From contig JAUIAU010000027.1 in assembly GCA_030425185.1 (NCBI GenBank), positions 1 to 41,740 on the forward strand: a stretch of 41,740 nucleotides of DNA, read 5' to 3'. A program made the position numbers and the translations under genes. Source of the stretch: Alphaproteobacteria bacterium. GTDB lineage: Bacteria; Pseudomonadota; Alphaproteobacteria; Rhodobacterales; Rhodobacteraceae. The notes under the pieces were generated by a model. That model was not told the origin of the DNA, made no database searches, and saw only the letters and a program-made list of their open reading frames with translations. Positions 7,064 through 12,508 of the stretch are shown here, piece by piece. Each line of letters opens with the position of its first letter. Positions within the stretch are counted from its first letter, which is position 1.

Positions 7064-7120
7064 TAGATCACACAGACACGAAAGTCAATACCATTGGCCA
7101 ACATCGATACAAAAAGATCA
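7056..7120 (+). repeat. 15-base direct repeat, candidate operators
   Basis: GATACATTTAGATCA (7056-7070) and GATACAAAAAGATCA (7106-7120) share 12 of 15 bases and start 50 bases apart. Each has GAT...ATC dyad ends. One copy covers the divergent -10 elements and the other lies just inside the XRE gene. CATTGGC also occurs twice (7049 and 7092). These are the obvious candidates for repressor binding sites of the lysis/lysogeny switch. Confidence 0.45.
7060..7088 (-). promoter_or_regulatory. sigma70-type promoter of the reverse lysogeny operon
   Basis: On the reverse strand TTGACT (7088-7083) and TAAATG (7065-7060) are separated by 17 bases. The predicted transcript begins near 7053, which leaves a leader of about 30 bases before the start codon at 7021. 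The -10 overlaps one copy of the 15-base direct repeat. The -35 is good, the -10 only fair. Confidence 0.55.
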
Positions 7121-7360
7121 ACGCTTCTCGGCAGACAGATCGCAGCGGCGCGGGCGCTCCTAGGCATGCGGCAGGGGGATCTGGCTGAGGCCGCGAACAT
7201 CTCTGTGCCGACGCTCAAGCGCATGGAAGGGGCCGAAGGCGAGGCGCCCGGCTATGCCAACAACGTTGATGCCGTCCGCCGCACTCTCGAAGCCGCCGGC
7301 ATCGAGTTCATCGAAGAGAACGGGGCCGGTCCCGGCGTGCGCCTTCGCAAACCGTCCTGA
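7094..7360 (+). CDS. XRE-family HTH transcriptional regulator
   Basis: This 88-residue protein has a lambda-repressor-like HTH at about residues 13-40 (LGRQIAAARALLGMRQGDLA, then AEAANISVPTLKRMEG). The C-terminal part (VDAVRRTLEAAGIEFIEENG) is typical of short chromosomal and phage XRE proteins. It likely binds the divergent promoter region and acts as Cro or as the repressor. The start is TTG at 7094 with no clear ribosome site. The only later Met (residue 26) would cut the HTH, so TTG is preferred. It is divergent from the HTH-less S24-like protein, so DNA binding and the S24 domain, usually fused in one CI protein, are encoded separately here. Confidence 0.8.
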   Translation: MANIDTKRSTLLGRQIAAARALLGMRQGDLAEAANISVPTLKRMEGAEGEAPGYANNVDAVRRTLEAAGIEFIEENGAGPGVRLRKPS

Positions 7361-7391
7361 CTGGACTTCAACCTCAACCCGCGCGAGCATC

Positions 7392-7400
7392 TGCTATATT
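7392..7400 (+). promoter_or_regulatory. extended -10 promoter before the exported protein at 7415
   Basis: TGC-TATATT (7392-7400) is an excellent extended -10 element; no strong -35 is seen upstream. Transcription would start near 7407, only about eight bases before the ATG at 7415. This small gene would therefore be transcribed on its own, probably also in the lysogen. Confidence 0.55.
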
Positions 7401-7414
7401 GCGGGAGAACAATC

Positions 7415-7804
7415 ATGAAACGATACGGTGCCGCTCTGGTGCTCTGTGCCTGCCTAACCACAGCACCGGCGCAAGCGGAACTGCCCGAGCGCATCGACTG
7501 CTGGGACGCAACGCGAGACCTCAACGAGTTGTGGCTGAGCCTGGACAACCTGGCGTCGGCGATTGCCAGCAAGACGTCCCGAATTCCCGGCGACCTTGGA
7601 TCCAAGCACATCGCAGTCGTCGACATCGTCACGTCCAACGTGCACGGCACCATCACCTGGGACGATCCTGCGGACGCCGCACGCCTATGGCTCCGCATCG
7701 CCACATGGCCAGCCATGCGCCGCCGGTTGCTGACCTGCTCGGCCATCGTCGCCCCAGCGGATGCGGCCCTGCCGGAAACGATACCCGCCAAGCCGCATCC
7801 CTGA
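7415..7804 (+). CDS. exported small protein, candidate lysogenic-conversion gene
   Basis: This 129-residue protein has a clear Sec signal peptide (MKRYGAALVLCACLTTAPAQ, cleavage likely after the next Ala). The mature domain of about 107 residues holds two Cys (CWDATRDLNE near its start and a second in LLTCSAIV) that could form a disulfide, which fits the periplasm. No family is recognised. GGGAGA lies at 7403-7408 and an extended -10 promoter sits directly upstream. No other gene shares its transcript, as a long gap follows. Independent promoter plus export is the usual pattern of a moron expressed by lysogens, for example in superinfection exclusion, but that role is inference. Confidence 0.75.
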   Translation: MKRYGAALVLCACLTTAPAQAELPERIDCWDATRDLNELWLSLDNLASAIASKTSRIPGDLGSKHIAVVDIVTSNVHGTITWDDPADAARLWLRIATWPAMRRRLLTCSAIVAPADAALPETIPAKPHP

Positions 7805-7807
7805 GAC

Positions 7808-8680
7808 GCACAGCACCGGCCCGCCCGCACCGCTTCCCGCCTCCGCTGCGGCTCGCCATCATCGAACCGGCGACAGCCGCACCCGCACGCCATCGCCCCG
7901 CATCCCCTGCCATGGGCACCCCGCACCCCAGGCCGCAGGCCCCCGGTCTGCCCGTCACCAGGACAGCAAGACCACCACGCCACCGGACCAGCACCACCGC
8001 CCGCAACCCCGCGCCACGCCTGACGCTGCGACCGCCACACCCCCACCGCCCCCACCTCCCCACCACTACGGCACCAGCCGGACAGCAGGGAGGACAGCAG
8101 GACACCAGCACACGAACACCATCGCGAAACAATCTTGCGCGTCTCGAGGCGATGGGATGGGGAGGGCGCCTGCTGTGCTCGACGCTCGCTGTTGTCGCTC
8201 GCGCGATGGATTTGACGTCGACATCGCAAAACGGACAGGCCGGCAGCCGTCGCTCGCATCCGACGCCAGCTTCGCGGCGCAACCCATTGGAAATGCAAGA
8301 GAACACCGTTTTCCTTGCATCCGCTTGAGGGCTCCCCGCTGCCGAATTGGCACGAAACCTGCGCCACTACCCCCCGTGCACTATCCCCCTCAAAACCCAG
8401 GATTTTTTGCACTTCTCCGGAAATTCCAGGGAACTCGGGCCCGAGGTACGGATTTCGGCGCGACTTGGTTCCGGCGCGGGTTCGGGCGATCGGATCTAGG
8501 GCCGAGGATTCGGGGATTGAGCGGGGCCGGGAAAGCGGCGCGGGGAAATTCCGGGGGATTTTTCGTCGAAACTCGCGCGAAGGTAGGTCTCCTATGGAGG
8601 GGTCACTTGGGTTTTCGGCGCTCAACCAGAAGGTGGTGCCGATCTGGGGGTCAGAAGCGTCGAAACGGCCCCTGATCCGG
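7808..8680. other. long gap without a convincing gene
   Basis: Open frames cross this stretch on both strands, but all are rich in Pro, Arg, His or Ser without domain signals, so I see no gene. The first part (about 7810-8110) is extremely C-rich on the forward strand. Its reverse strand has three successive GGTGGGG-type units around 8038-8064 that could form a G-quadruplex. The second part contains a perfect 12-base palindrome CTCGGGCCCGAG (8434-8445) and two GGAAATTCC sites (8419-8427 and in 8541-8555). It may hold the transcript end of the 7415 gene, an attachment site or decayed DNA. Confidence 0.5.
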
Positions 8681-8709
8681 TTGACTTCCGCGCAAGGTGA
8701 GCGCATTTT
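8681..8709 (+). promoter_or_regulatory. sigma70-type promoter for the small-gene run starting at 8716
   Basis: TTGACT (8681-8686) and CATTTT (8704-8709) are separated by 17 bases. The expected transcript start is at or within a few bases of the ATG at 8716, so the first gene would be read from a leaderless or nearly leaderless message. The -35 sequence is the same TTGACTT as in the reverse lysogeny promoter. Confidence 0.5.
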
Positions 8710-8715
8710 CGGGTC

Positions 8716-8925
8716 ATGGAAGATCCGGTTCGTACTCTCCTGGTCTCGATCGTCGTCGCGGTTGCCCTTAGCGCATCTGTCTTCTTCGGCTCTGCCGCAA
8801 TCTGGGGGTGGCCGAAGCGGACGGCGTGCGAGGCTGGCGGGGCAGAGTATCTCGGGCCATTCCCCGGAACCTTCGGGCTGTGGATGCCTGAGCGCAGCGA
8901 TGGATCGAGATCGAGGTGCCGATGA
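8716..8925 (+). CDS. small membrane protein
   Basis: This 69-residue protein has one hydrophobic segment at about residues 6-31 (VRTLLVSIVVAVALSASVFF) followed by a short polar tail with one Cys. The ATG at 8716 sits right behind a promoter, and its stop overlaps the next gene's ATG (ATGA at 8922). No family is recognised. It opens a run of short overlapping genes that continues to 11032. A membrane location fits superinfection exclusion or host modification, without direct evidence. Confidence 0.55.
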   Translation: MEDPVRTLLVSIVVAVALSASVFFGSAAIWGWPKRTACEAGGAEYLGPFPGTFGLWMPERSDGSRSRCR

Positions 8926-9116
8926 CCGGCGCCGAACTCCGCGATGCCCTGGTTGCGCTGTACGGCACCTGGGGGTGGCAGTCGAAGGCTGCGAAGGATC
9001 TCGAGTGCGACGTGAGCTCGGTTCGGCGGTGGGTGAAGGGCGAGGTTGCAGTGCCGGGCCCGGTGGCGGCGGCGGTGCGGTGCTTCCAGCGTGAGAAGGT
9101 CGGGCGGTCCGACTGA
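8922..9116 (+). CDS. small HTH DNA-binding protein
   Basis: The 64-residue protein reads as a Cro-like helix-turn-helix: helices LRDALVALYGTW, SKAAKDLECDVSSVRRWVKG and a third helix PVAAAVRCFQREK. In this type the Ser-Ser-Val-Arg-Arg-Trp helix would contact DNA. I choose ATG 8922 over GTG 8916 because it overlaps the upstream stop as ATGA and has GAGG at 8912-8915. It probably regulates the accessory gene run or works as a second phage switch protein. Confidence 0.65.
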   Translation: MTGAELRDALVALYGTWGWQSKAAKDLECDVSSVRRWVKGEVAVPGPVAAAVRCFQREKVGRSD

Positions 9117-9143
9117 GGGCGCGGATTGGTGTATGGTGGCGGC

Positions 9144-9512
9144 ATGAGCGACAATCGGTTCAAGACGGTTCCACCGCCGATCGTCCGGATCGAGGTTCTG
9201 GGTGAGCCTGGCTGCGCTCCGATGTACGTCAGCGCCCACACGATCAACCATGGTTCCGGCGCCGATGGGGTGTTCGTCGAGATCCGCGGCGCCTATCCTG
9301 CCCCGGACGAACTGGCCGGGCTCGAGCCCGGCGCCGACGAGCATCGCGAGCGAGCGGCAGCGGCGATCACGACGCTGCGGGAGGCGATCGACGGGCTGTA
9401 CGCCAAGCGCGACATGCTGTCGGCCGACGAGGGCGGCTTGGTCGCGGCGATGGAGCGTGCGAGCCGGCAGTTGGCGGGAGCGGCACCGGATGCGCCGCCG
9501 CAGGAGGGCTGA
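9144..9512 (+). CDS. hypothetical phage protein
   Basis: This 122-residue soluble protein is not recognised. Its N-terminal half is beta-like (PIVRIEVLGEPGCAPMYVSA). Its C-terminal half is a long helical part (HRERAAAAITTLREAIDGLY and onward) that could form a coiled coil. The ATG at 9144 is preferred to GTG 9126 because GGTGG lies just before it. It is separated from the HTH gene by 27 bases and from the next gene by two, so it belongs to the same transcript. Confidence 0.65.
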   Translation: MSDNRFKTVPPPIVRIEVLGEPGCAPMYVSAHTINHGSGADGVFVEIRGAYPAPDELAGLEPGADEHRERAAAAITTLREAIDGLYAKRDMLSADEGGLVAAMERASRQLAGAAPDAPPQEG

Positions 9513-9514
9513 GG

Positions 9515-9844
9515 ATGCCGAGACGAATGGTTGATCCGCCGATACCGGGGCCGGTGTTTGCTCGGGAGGTCGGGCTTCTGACCGCAGACCAGATGCGTCC
9601 GATGTCAGAGGATGCGAAGGACGCCCCGCGGATCGTGTTCGATCCGTACCACCTGTTCCGGATTGGACGCTGGGAGCCGTCGCGCAGCATGTGGGTTGCC
9701 GATTGCCCGACGGCCTACGAGACCGGCGAGGTCGAGATCGAGCTGCGACCGACCGCCTGGGCGCCGCTCCCGAAGATTCCGGACTGGGCGCACGAGCCGA
9801 ACCCGTGGATGGCGGACTACGAGTCGGCGGCGAACGGAGGCTGA
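9515..9844 (+). CDS. hypothetical phage protein
   Basis: This 109-residue protein follows the previous stop by two bases and has GAGG before its ATG. It is acidic and proline/tryptophan rich (IPDWAHEPNPWMADYESA near the C terminus), with no signal peptide or membrane helix. I do not recognise the family. Neighbouring genes suggest an accessory function in the middle region. Confidence 0.6.
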   Translation: MPRRMVDPPIPGPVFAREVGLLTADQMRPMSEDAKDAPRIVFDPYHLFRIGRWEPSRSMWVADCPTAYETGEVEIELRPTAWAPLPKIPDWAHEPNPWMADYESAANGG

Positions 9845-9848
9845 GGCG

Positions 9849-10163
9849 ATGGCGTCGGACGGGAAGCGGGTGGTGATCGAGAGCAAGGCGGAACTCCGGC
9901 GGTGGTTCACCGAGCTGGGCTCTGGCGCGATGCGACCACGCGAGGTTCCTGCGAAAGAGCTGGCGGCGGTTCAGAAAGCGTTCCGGAGCGTGAACGCCGA
10001 GACGGAGCGCCTGATGCGCGCCCCGGTAATGATCGGCTTCGACCCGGCCTCGCCCGGCGGCGACCGGAGCTGCCTGTCGATCCAGAGCGCGAACCTGGGC
10101 ACCCCGGACATGGTGATCGTGAACGGCCGGCGGTACGTGCCGGCGGAGGGGCGCGATGGCTGA
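9849..10163 (+). CDS. hypothetical protein with an FDPA-GGDRS motif
   Basis: This 104-residue protein starts at ATG 9849. Its N-terminal 50 residues are helical and charged. The C-terminal part begins MIGFDPASPGGDRSCLSI, which resembles the first acidic strand of RNase H-like folds such as the terminase nuclease domain, where D-x-A-x-G-G-D-R is common. The later catalytic acids of a nuclease are absent, so enzymatic activity is not supported. It overlaps the next gene (10156), whose product shows terminase-like ATPase fragments. The pair may be reduced descendants of a terminase or a family of small packaging-like proteins. Confidence 0.55.
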   Translation: MASDGKRVVIESKAELRRWFTELGSGAMRPREVPAKELAAVQKAFRSVNAETERLMRAPVMIGFDPASPGGDRSCLSIQSANLGTPDMVIVNGRRYVPAEGRDG

Positions 10164-10404
10164 CCCCGAGCGGATGAAGAACGACCCCGTGGCGTTCGTT
10201 GAGGCGGTTGGAATTCCTCCTGTCACGCCGCTGCAGCGGTACTTCCTCCGTCTGCTGCAACAACGGGATCGGCGTGGGAAGAGCGTCGCGCGGCCTGCTG
10301 GCGGCGTGACTGGTCTGCACCGGGATCCCGACTTCATCATCTTCGACGAGGCCGGCGACATTCCGCGGTCGGCCTGGGACGCCCTGACCAAGGACAAGCC
10401 ATGA
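10156..10404 (+). CDS. 82-residue protein resembling a reduced terminase ATPase
   Basis: It contains three pieces in the order used by large terminases: a TPLQRYFLRLL segment (residues about 24-34, Q-motif-like), DRRGKS (a short Walker-A-like end) and DFIIFDEAGDIPRSAWDAL (Walker-B-like). The last compares closely in layout with LVLLDEAAGIPMAIWKAI of this phage's own terminase. The distance between the A-like and B-like parts is far too short for a working ATPase. It starts at ATG 10156 inside the previous gene, and its stop overlaps the next ATG (10401). It could be a remnant, or a small protein that mimics or binds the packaging motor. Confidence 0.5.
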   Translation: MADPERMKNDPVAFVEAVGIPPVTPLQRYFLRLLQQRDRRGKSVARPAGGVTGLHRDPDFIIFDEAGDIPRSAWDALTKDKP

Positions 10405-10724
10405 ACCGCCGCCAGTTCCTTCTCAGCGCCGGAGCGGCCACAGCAAGCGGAGCGTTCCTGGTCGGCCCCGCCGATAGGATCATTGGCGGAGACTGGACGA
10501 TATCTCCGGCGGAGATGTTGGACGCGGCACGGCGGGAGTTCGAGGACGCCGCGTCGCGTGCGCTTGCCGGAGACGTCGCCGCCATCGAGAGTGTCGGCCC
10601 CTTGAGCACCCGGTACACGAATCTCGCGTACCCGTTCCATGGGCCGTCGGAAGACTTCGTGCGGATCTTCATGCAGGTGCAGAACACCCTCTATGCCGTG
10701 GCCGACACCTTGCCGGAGGCCTGA
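10401..10724 (+). CDS. small exported protein with twin-arginine (Tat) signal
   Basis: This 107-residue protein starts MNRRQFLLSAGAATASGAFL, a textbook Tat signal with the RRxFL motif and a mild hydrophobic core. The mature part is about 80 residues, helical and acidic (ISPAEMLDAARREFEDAASR), without cysteines or metal motifs I can name. It overlaps the previous stop as ATGA and is followed two bases later by a second Tat-signal protein. Tat export implies that the mature protein folds in the cytoplasm. No phage family is recognised. Confidence 0.65.
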   Translation: MNRRQFLLSAGAATASGAFLVGPADRIIGGDWTISPAEMLDAARREFEDAASRALAGDVAAIESVGPLSTRYTNLAYPFHGPSEDFVRIFMQVQNTLYAVADTLPEA

Positions 10725-10726
10725 AC

Positions 10727-11032
10727 ATGCATCGTCGCCAGTTCCTTCTCGGGTCGACCGCGCAGGTCACCCTTCCCGTGCTCCCGGCCGTGACCGCGGG
10801 GCAGAACAAGCCGACAGCCTACGGCCGGGCATTCGGGTTCGCCCCACCCAAGATCAACGCGAGCGACCTGCACTACCAGATCGGCGACGGTCCGGTCACC
10901 TGCGTGGTCTACTCGGACCGCCGGGATATGCGGTTCGCCTACAACGGCCAGATCGGGCGGCAGACCGAGGCGGTCGACCTCGGCAACGGGTACTATCGGG
11001 TGACGTCGGTGGTTGAAGCCGCCATGGGGTGA
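10727..11032 (+). CDS. second small exported protein with Tat signal
   Basis: It has 101 residues, beginning MHRRQFLLGSTAQVTLPVLP, again an RRxFL Tat-type signal. The mature part is beta-like (DLHYQIGDGPVTCVVYSDRR) and unlike that of its neighbour. It therefore shares a signal peptide with the 10401 gene but not a mature domain. It ends the run of coupled small genes; a structured non-coding stretch with a tRNA follows. A role at the cell envelope is likely, and anything further is inference. Confidence 0.65.
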   Translation: MHRRQFLLGSTAQVTLPVLPAVTAGQNKPTAYGRAFGFAPPKINASDLHYQIGDGPVTCVVYSDRRDMRFAYNGQIGRQTEAVDLGNGYYRVTSVVEAAMG

Positions 11033-11232
11033 GGCGTTCGGGGTTTTGTGGTGTGCGAATGCACATCTTGTGTTGACAAAACCAAACCTCGCCCACACCT
11101 TGTGGCCTTGGACGAGCGTCGATCCGTGTAGGCAGCCGTAAGGCCGAGCCCCGGGCGCCCCGGCGGGACTGAGTTTCCCGCGTGGTGCGAAGCTATGCCA
11201 GAGCGCTCCTGGCGATCCTGACATCACGATGA
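11033..11232. other. gap before tRNA with a -35-like element and hairpins
   Basis: No gene is seen. TTGACA at 11073-11078 is a perfect -35, but only a poor -10 (CACCTT) follows at 17 bases. Stems possible in RNA are GGCCTT...AAGGCC (about 11105-11145) and GCGGGA...TCCCGC with a seven-base loop (about 11163-11181). The stretch probably carries the promoter and leader of the tRNA transcript. Confidence 0.35.
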
Positions 11233-11309
11233 CGCTGGGTGGAGCAGCCCGGTAGCTCGCCAGGTTCATACCCTGGAGGCCGCGGGTTCGAATCCCGCCC
11301 CAGCAACCA
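11233..11309 (+). tRNA. initiator-type tRNA-fMet(CAT)
   Basis: The 77-base cloverleaf is complete. Acceptor strands are CGCTGGG and CCCAGCA, with discriminator A and an encoded CCA (11307-11309). The D-arm is GAGC/GCTC with A11:T24. The anticodon arm is CCAGG-TTCATAC-CCTGG with anticodon CAT, the variable loop is AGGCC and the T-arm is GCGGG-TTCGAAT-CCCGC. Position 1 is C opposite A72, a mismatch that marks bacterial initiator tRNAs. Loop bases 32 (T) and 38 (C) and T-loop base 57 (G) differ from common initiators. It lies between small phage genes on the forward strand, so it is phage-encoded. It may boost initiation or replace a host tRNA damaged during infection. Confidence 0.93.
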
Positions 11310-11310
11310 T

Positions 11311-11394
11311 TCGAGCGGCGTGGGCCTGCCGGGAGCGAAACCCGGATCGTAGGCGCCAAGGCCCGCCGGCAATGAGCAGCACCGGCCCGCTCGA
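11311..11394 (+). ncRNA. candidate structured RNA: perfect three-way junction after the tRNA
   Basis: Starting two bases after the tRNA CCA, three stems fit together almost without slack. P1 pairs 11311-11318 (TCGAGCGG) with 11387-11394 (CCGCTCGA). P2 pairs 11322-11327 (GGGCCT) with 11359-11364 (AGGCCC) and encloses hairpin P2a, 11329-11333 (CCGGG) with 11341-11345 (CCCGG), loop AGCGAAA. P3 pairs 11365-11369 (GCCGG) with 11382-11386 (CCGGC). No base separates P2 from P3 or P3 from P1, and only three separate P1 from P2. It is not a tRNA (no T-arm, anticodon arm or CCA), and no hammerhead core (CTGANGA) is present. Class and function are unknown. Confidence 0.5.
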
Positions 11395-11439
11395 TACTCC
11401 CCCACGCGGCGATGCCGCACCATCTCCCCCGAGGAACCC

Positions 11440-11655
11440 ATGACCGACCCGGCAAAGGCGGCGGTGACGGAGTGCGTCGCATCGCTCGCCGCCCAGAACC
11501 TGTTCGACGGCGCCATGACGCAGTTCAACGGCCATGTCCTGCTGGCGAACCCGCGGATCATCGCTGAGGCCCGCTCGCAGTTGCATGACCGCCTTGACGC
11601 GCTGCTGGACGCGAAGGCCGCCCATCTGGCCGCGGTGATGAGGGCGATGCGATGA
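11440..11655 (+). CDS. small helical protein, copy A of a paralogous pair
   Basis: This 71-residue protein has GAGG upstream and an ATGA overlap with the next gene. It is clearly related to the protein at 12148: both begin MTDPAK, have LFDGA near residue 22, F-x-GH near 30 and end with ARSxLHDRLDxLLDAKA followed by AAxMR. The whole protein looks helical and could be a small dimer. No known family is recognised. The copy lies downstream of the three-way-junction RNA, which could serve as its leader. Confidence 0.7.
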   Translation: MTDPAKAAVTECVASLAAQNLFDGAMTQFNGHVLLANPRIIAEARSQLHDRLDALLDAKAAHLAAVMRAMR

Positions 11656-11951
11656 AGACCCTGGAGACCTATCTGGTCGACGCCGAGCACAAGGGCGTCA
11701 TCGACCACCAGCTTCGCATCCAGCGCGGCCCCGGCGGCGAGGTGCGGTTCTACATTCACCCGGCCAACGTTGACGGCGACACCCTGGACTTCGAGGTGCA
11801 GGGCAACTGCCTCAGCCCGGTGTTCGAACTGTTGGCCGGCGAAATCGGTCTGAGCGAGGTCGAAGGGCCGGCGCTCGCCACCAAGGACGACATCGACGCC
11901 CTGCGGTCTGAGATCGCAGCGCTTCGCCTGCATCCGAAGGTGATCAGGTGA
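11652..11951 (+). CDS. hypothetical protein between paralogous small genes
   Basis: This 99-residue protein starts at the ATGA overlap with copy A. It is beta-rich in its first two thirds (LRIQRGPGGEVRFYIHPANV) and ends in a helix (DDIDALRSEIAALRLHP). No family is recognised. It is followed without gap by the 11948 gene, whose shorter product has a comparable strand pattern, so the two may be distant relatives in a duplicated two-gene unit. Confidence 0.65.
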   Translation: MKTLETYLVDAEHKGVIDHQLRIQRGPGGEVRFYIHPANVDGDTLDFEVQGNCLSPVFELLAGEIGLSEVEGPALATKDDIDALRSEIAALRLHPKVIR

Positions 11952-12151
11952 TGTGCGCCGACCACATTCTCAGCAGCCACTTCACGAACGAGCACGGGCG
12001 CAAGATCGTTGTTCAGGTCTGCGTCAATGATAGTGGCTCCGTGACGTTCGGCGCAGAGGGGCCATCATCCGCATTCGAGAACACCGTGACCCGCATGGAG
12101 GCGGTGCACCTGTGGTCTGTGCTGGGTGAGGTCCTGGGGAAGATGTCATGA
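11948..12151 (+). CDS. small hypothetical protein
   Basis: This 67-residue protein starts with GTG at 11948 (overlapping the previous stop as GTGA) or with ATG at 11951; AAGG at 11937-11940 suits the GTG better. The strand-rich middle (GRKIVVQVCVNDSGSVTFGA) recalls the FYIHP/DFEVQ strands of the 11652 product. Its stop overlaps the ATG of copy B at 12148. Confidence 0.6.
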   Translation: MMCADHILSSHFTNEHGRKIVVQVCVNDSGSVTFGAEGPSSAFENTVTRMEAVHLWSVLGEVLGKMS

Positions 12152-12369
12152 CCGACCCCGCGAAGCCCGTCGCACAAGCGGAGGCGCTCCGCTCGGTTGC
12201 AGCCAAGGCTCTGTTCGATGGCGCCCTCCAGATGTTCGAGGGGCATCTGATCAACGGACACCCTCACATCGTCACGCAAGCCCGTTCTGAGCTTCACGAC
12301 AGGCTCGACGGTCTCTTGGACGCCAAGGCGGATCAGATGGCCGCCATCATGAGGCAGTTCGGGCGATGA
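12148..12369 (+). CDS. small helical protein, copy B of a paralogous pair
   Basis: This 73-residue paralogue of the 11440 product shares the MTDPAK start, LFDGA, GHP and the ARSELHDRLDGLLDAKA C-terminal helix. The two copies differ enough that the duplication is old or both copies were acquired. It overlaps the 11948 gene by four bases. Retention of both copies suggests distinct roles or hetero-oligomers. No known domain is recognised. Confidence 0.7.
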   Translation: MTDPAKPVAQAEALRSVAAKALFDGALQMFEGHLINGHPHIVTQARSELHDRLDGLLDAKADQMAAIMRQFGR

Positions 12370-12382
12370 GCACGCCCGCCGC

Positions 12383-12508
12383 ATGGCAGCAAGGTTGCGG
12401 CGCGTGATGGTTCCTGTCGAGGCACTTCACTGCGCGTACAAGGCCGCGGCCGCTTTCTGCATCGCCGCCTTCGCGTTCGGGTTCGTGGTCGGCCGGTTGG
12501 CGCCATGA
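12383..12508 (+). CDS. tiny membrane protein
   Basis: This 41-codon frame encodes a basic N terminus (MAARLRRVM) and one hydrophobic helix (AAAAFCIAAFAFGFVVGRL). Its TGA overlaps the ATG of the 12505 gene as ATGA, the coupling used by neighbours, which supports translation. The ribosome site is weak, and a later ATG at 12407 is possible. The two adjacent genes may encode a membrane pair. Confidence 0.45.
   Translation: MAARLRRVMVPVEALHCAYKAAAAFCIAAFAFGFVVGRLAP

Noticed and set aside
7252-8706. Long reverse frame across the gap
   Set aside because: Composition is low complexity (Ser, Arg, Gly) with no domain signal, and it overlaps the well-supported gene at 7415.
8594-9094. Forward frame beginning MEGSLGFSALNQ
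   Set aside because: It reads through the promoter at 8681 and into two supported coupled genes in another frame. Its C terminus is typical of a shadow frame.
11233-11309. tRNA as the phage attachment site
   Set aside because: The integrase gene is about 6 kb away, the tRNA is complete with CCA, and phage genes lie on both sides. attP is more likely near 4356-4414 but was not recognised.
11311-11394. Second tRNA or hammerhead ribozyme
   Set aside because: The fold has three stems but no T-arm, anticodon arm or CCA, and the conserved CTGANGA core and junction bases of a hammerhead are missing.
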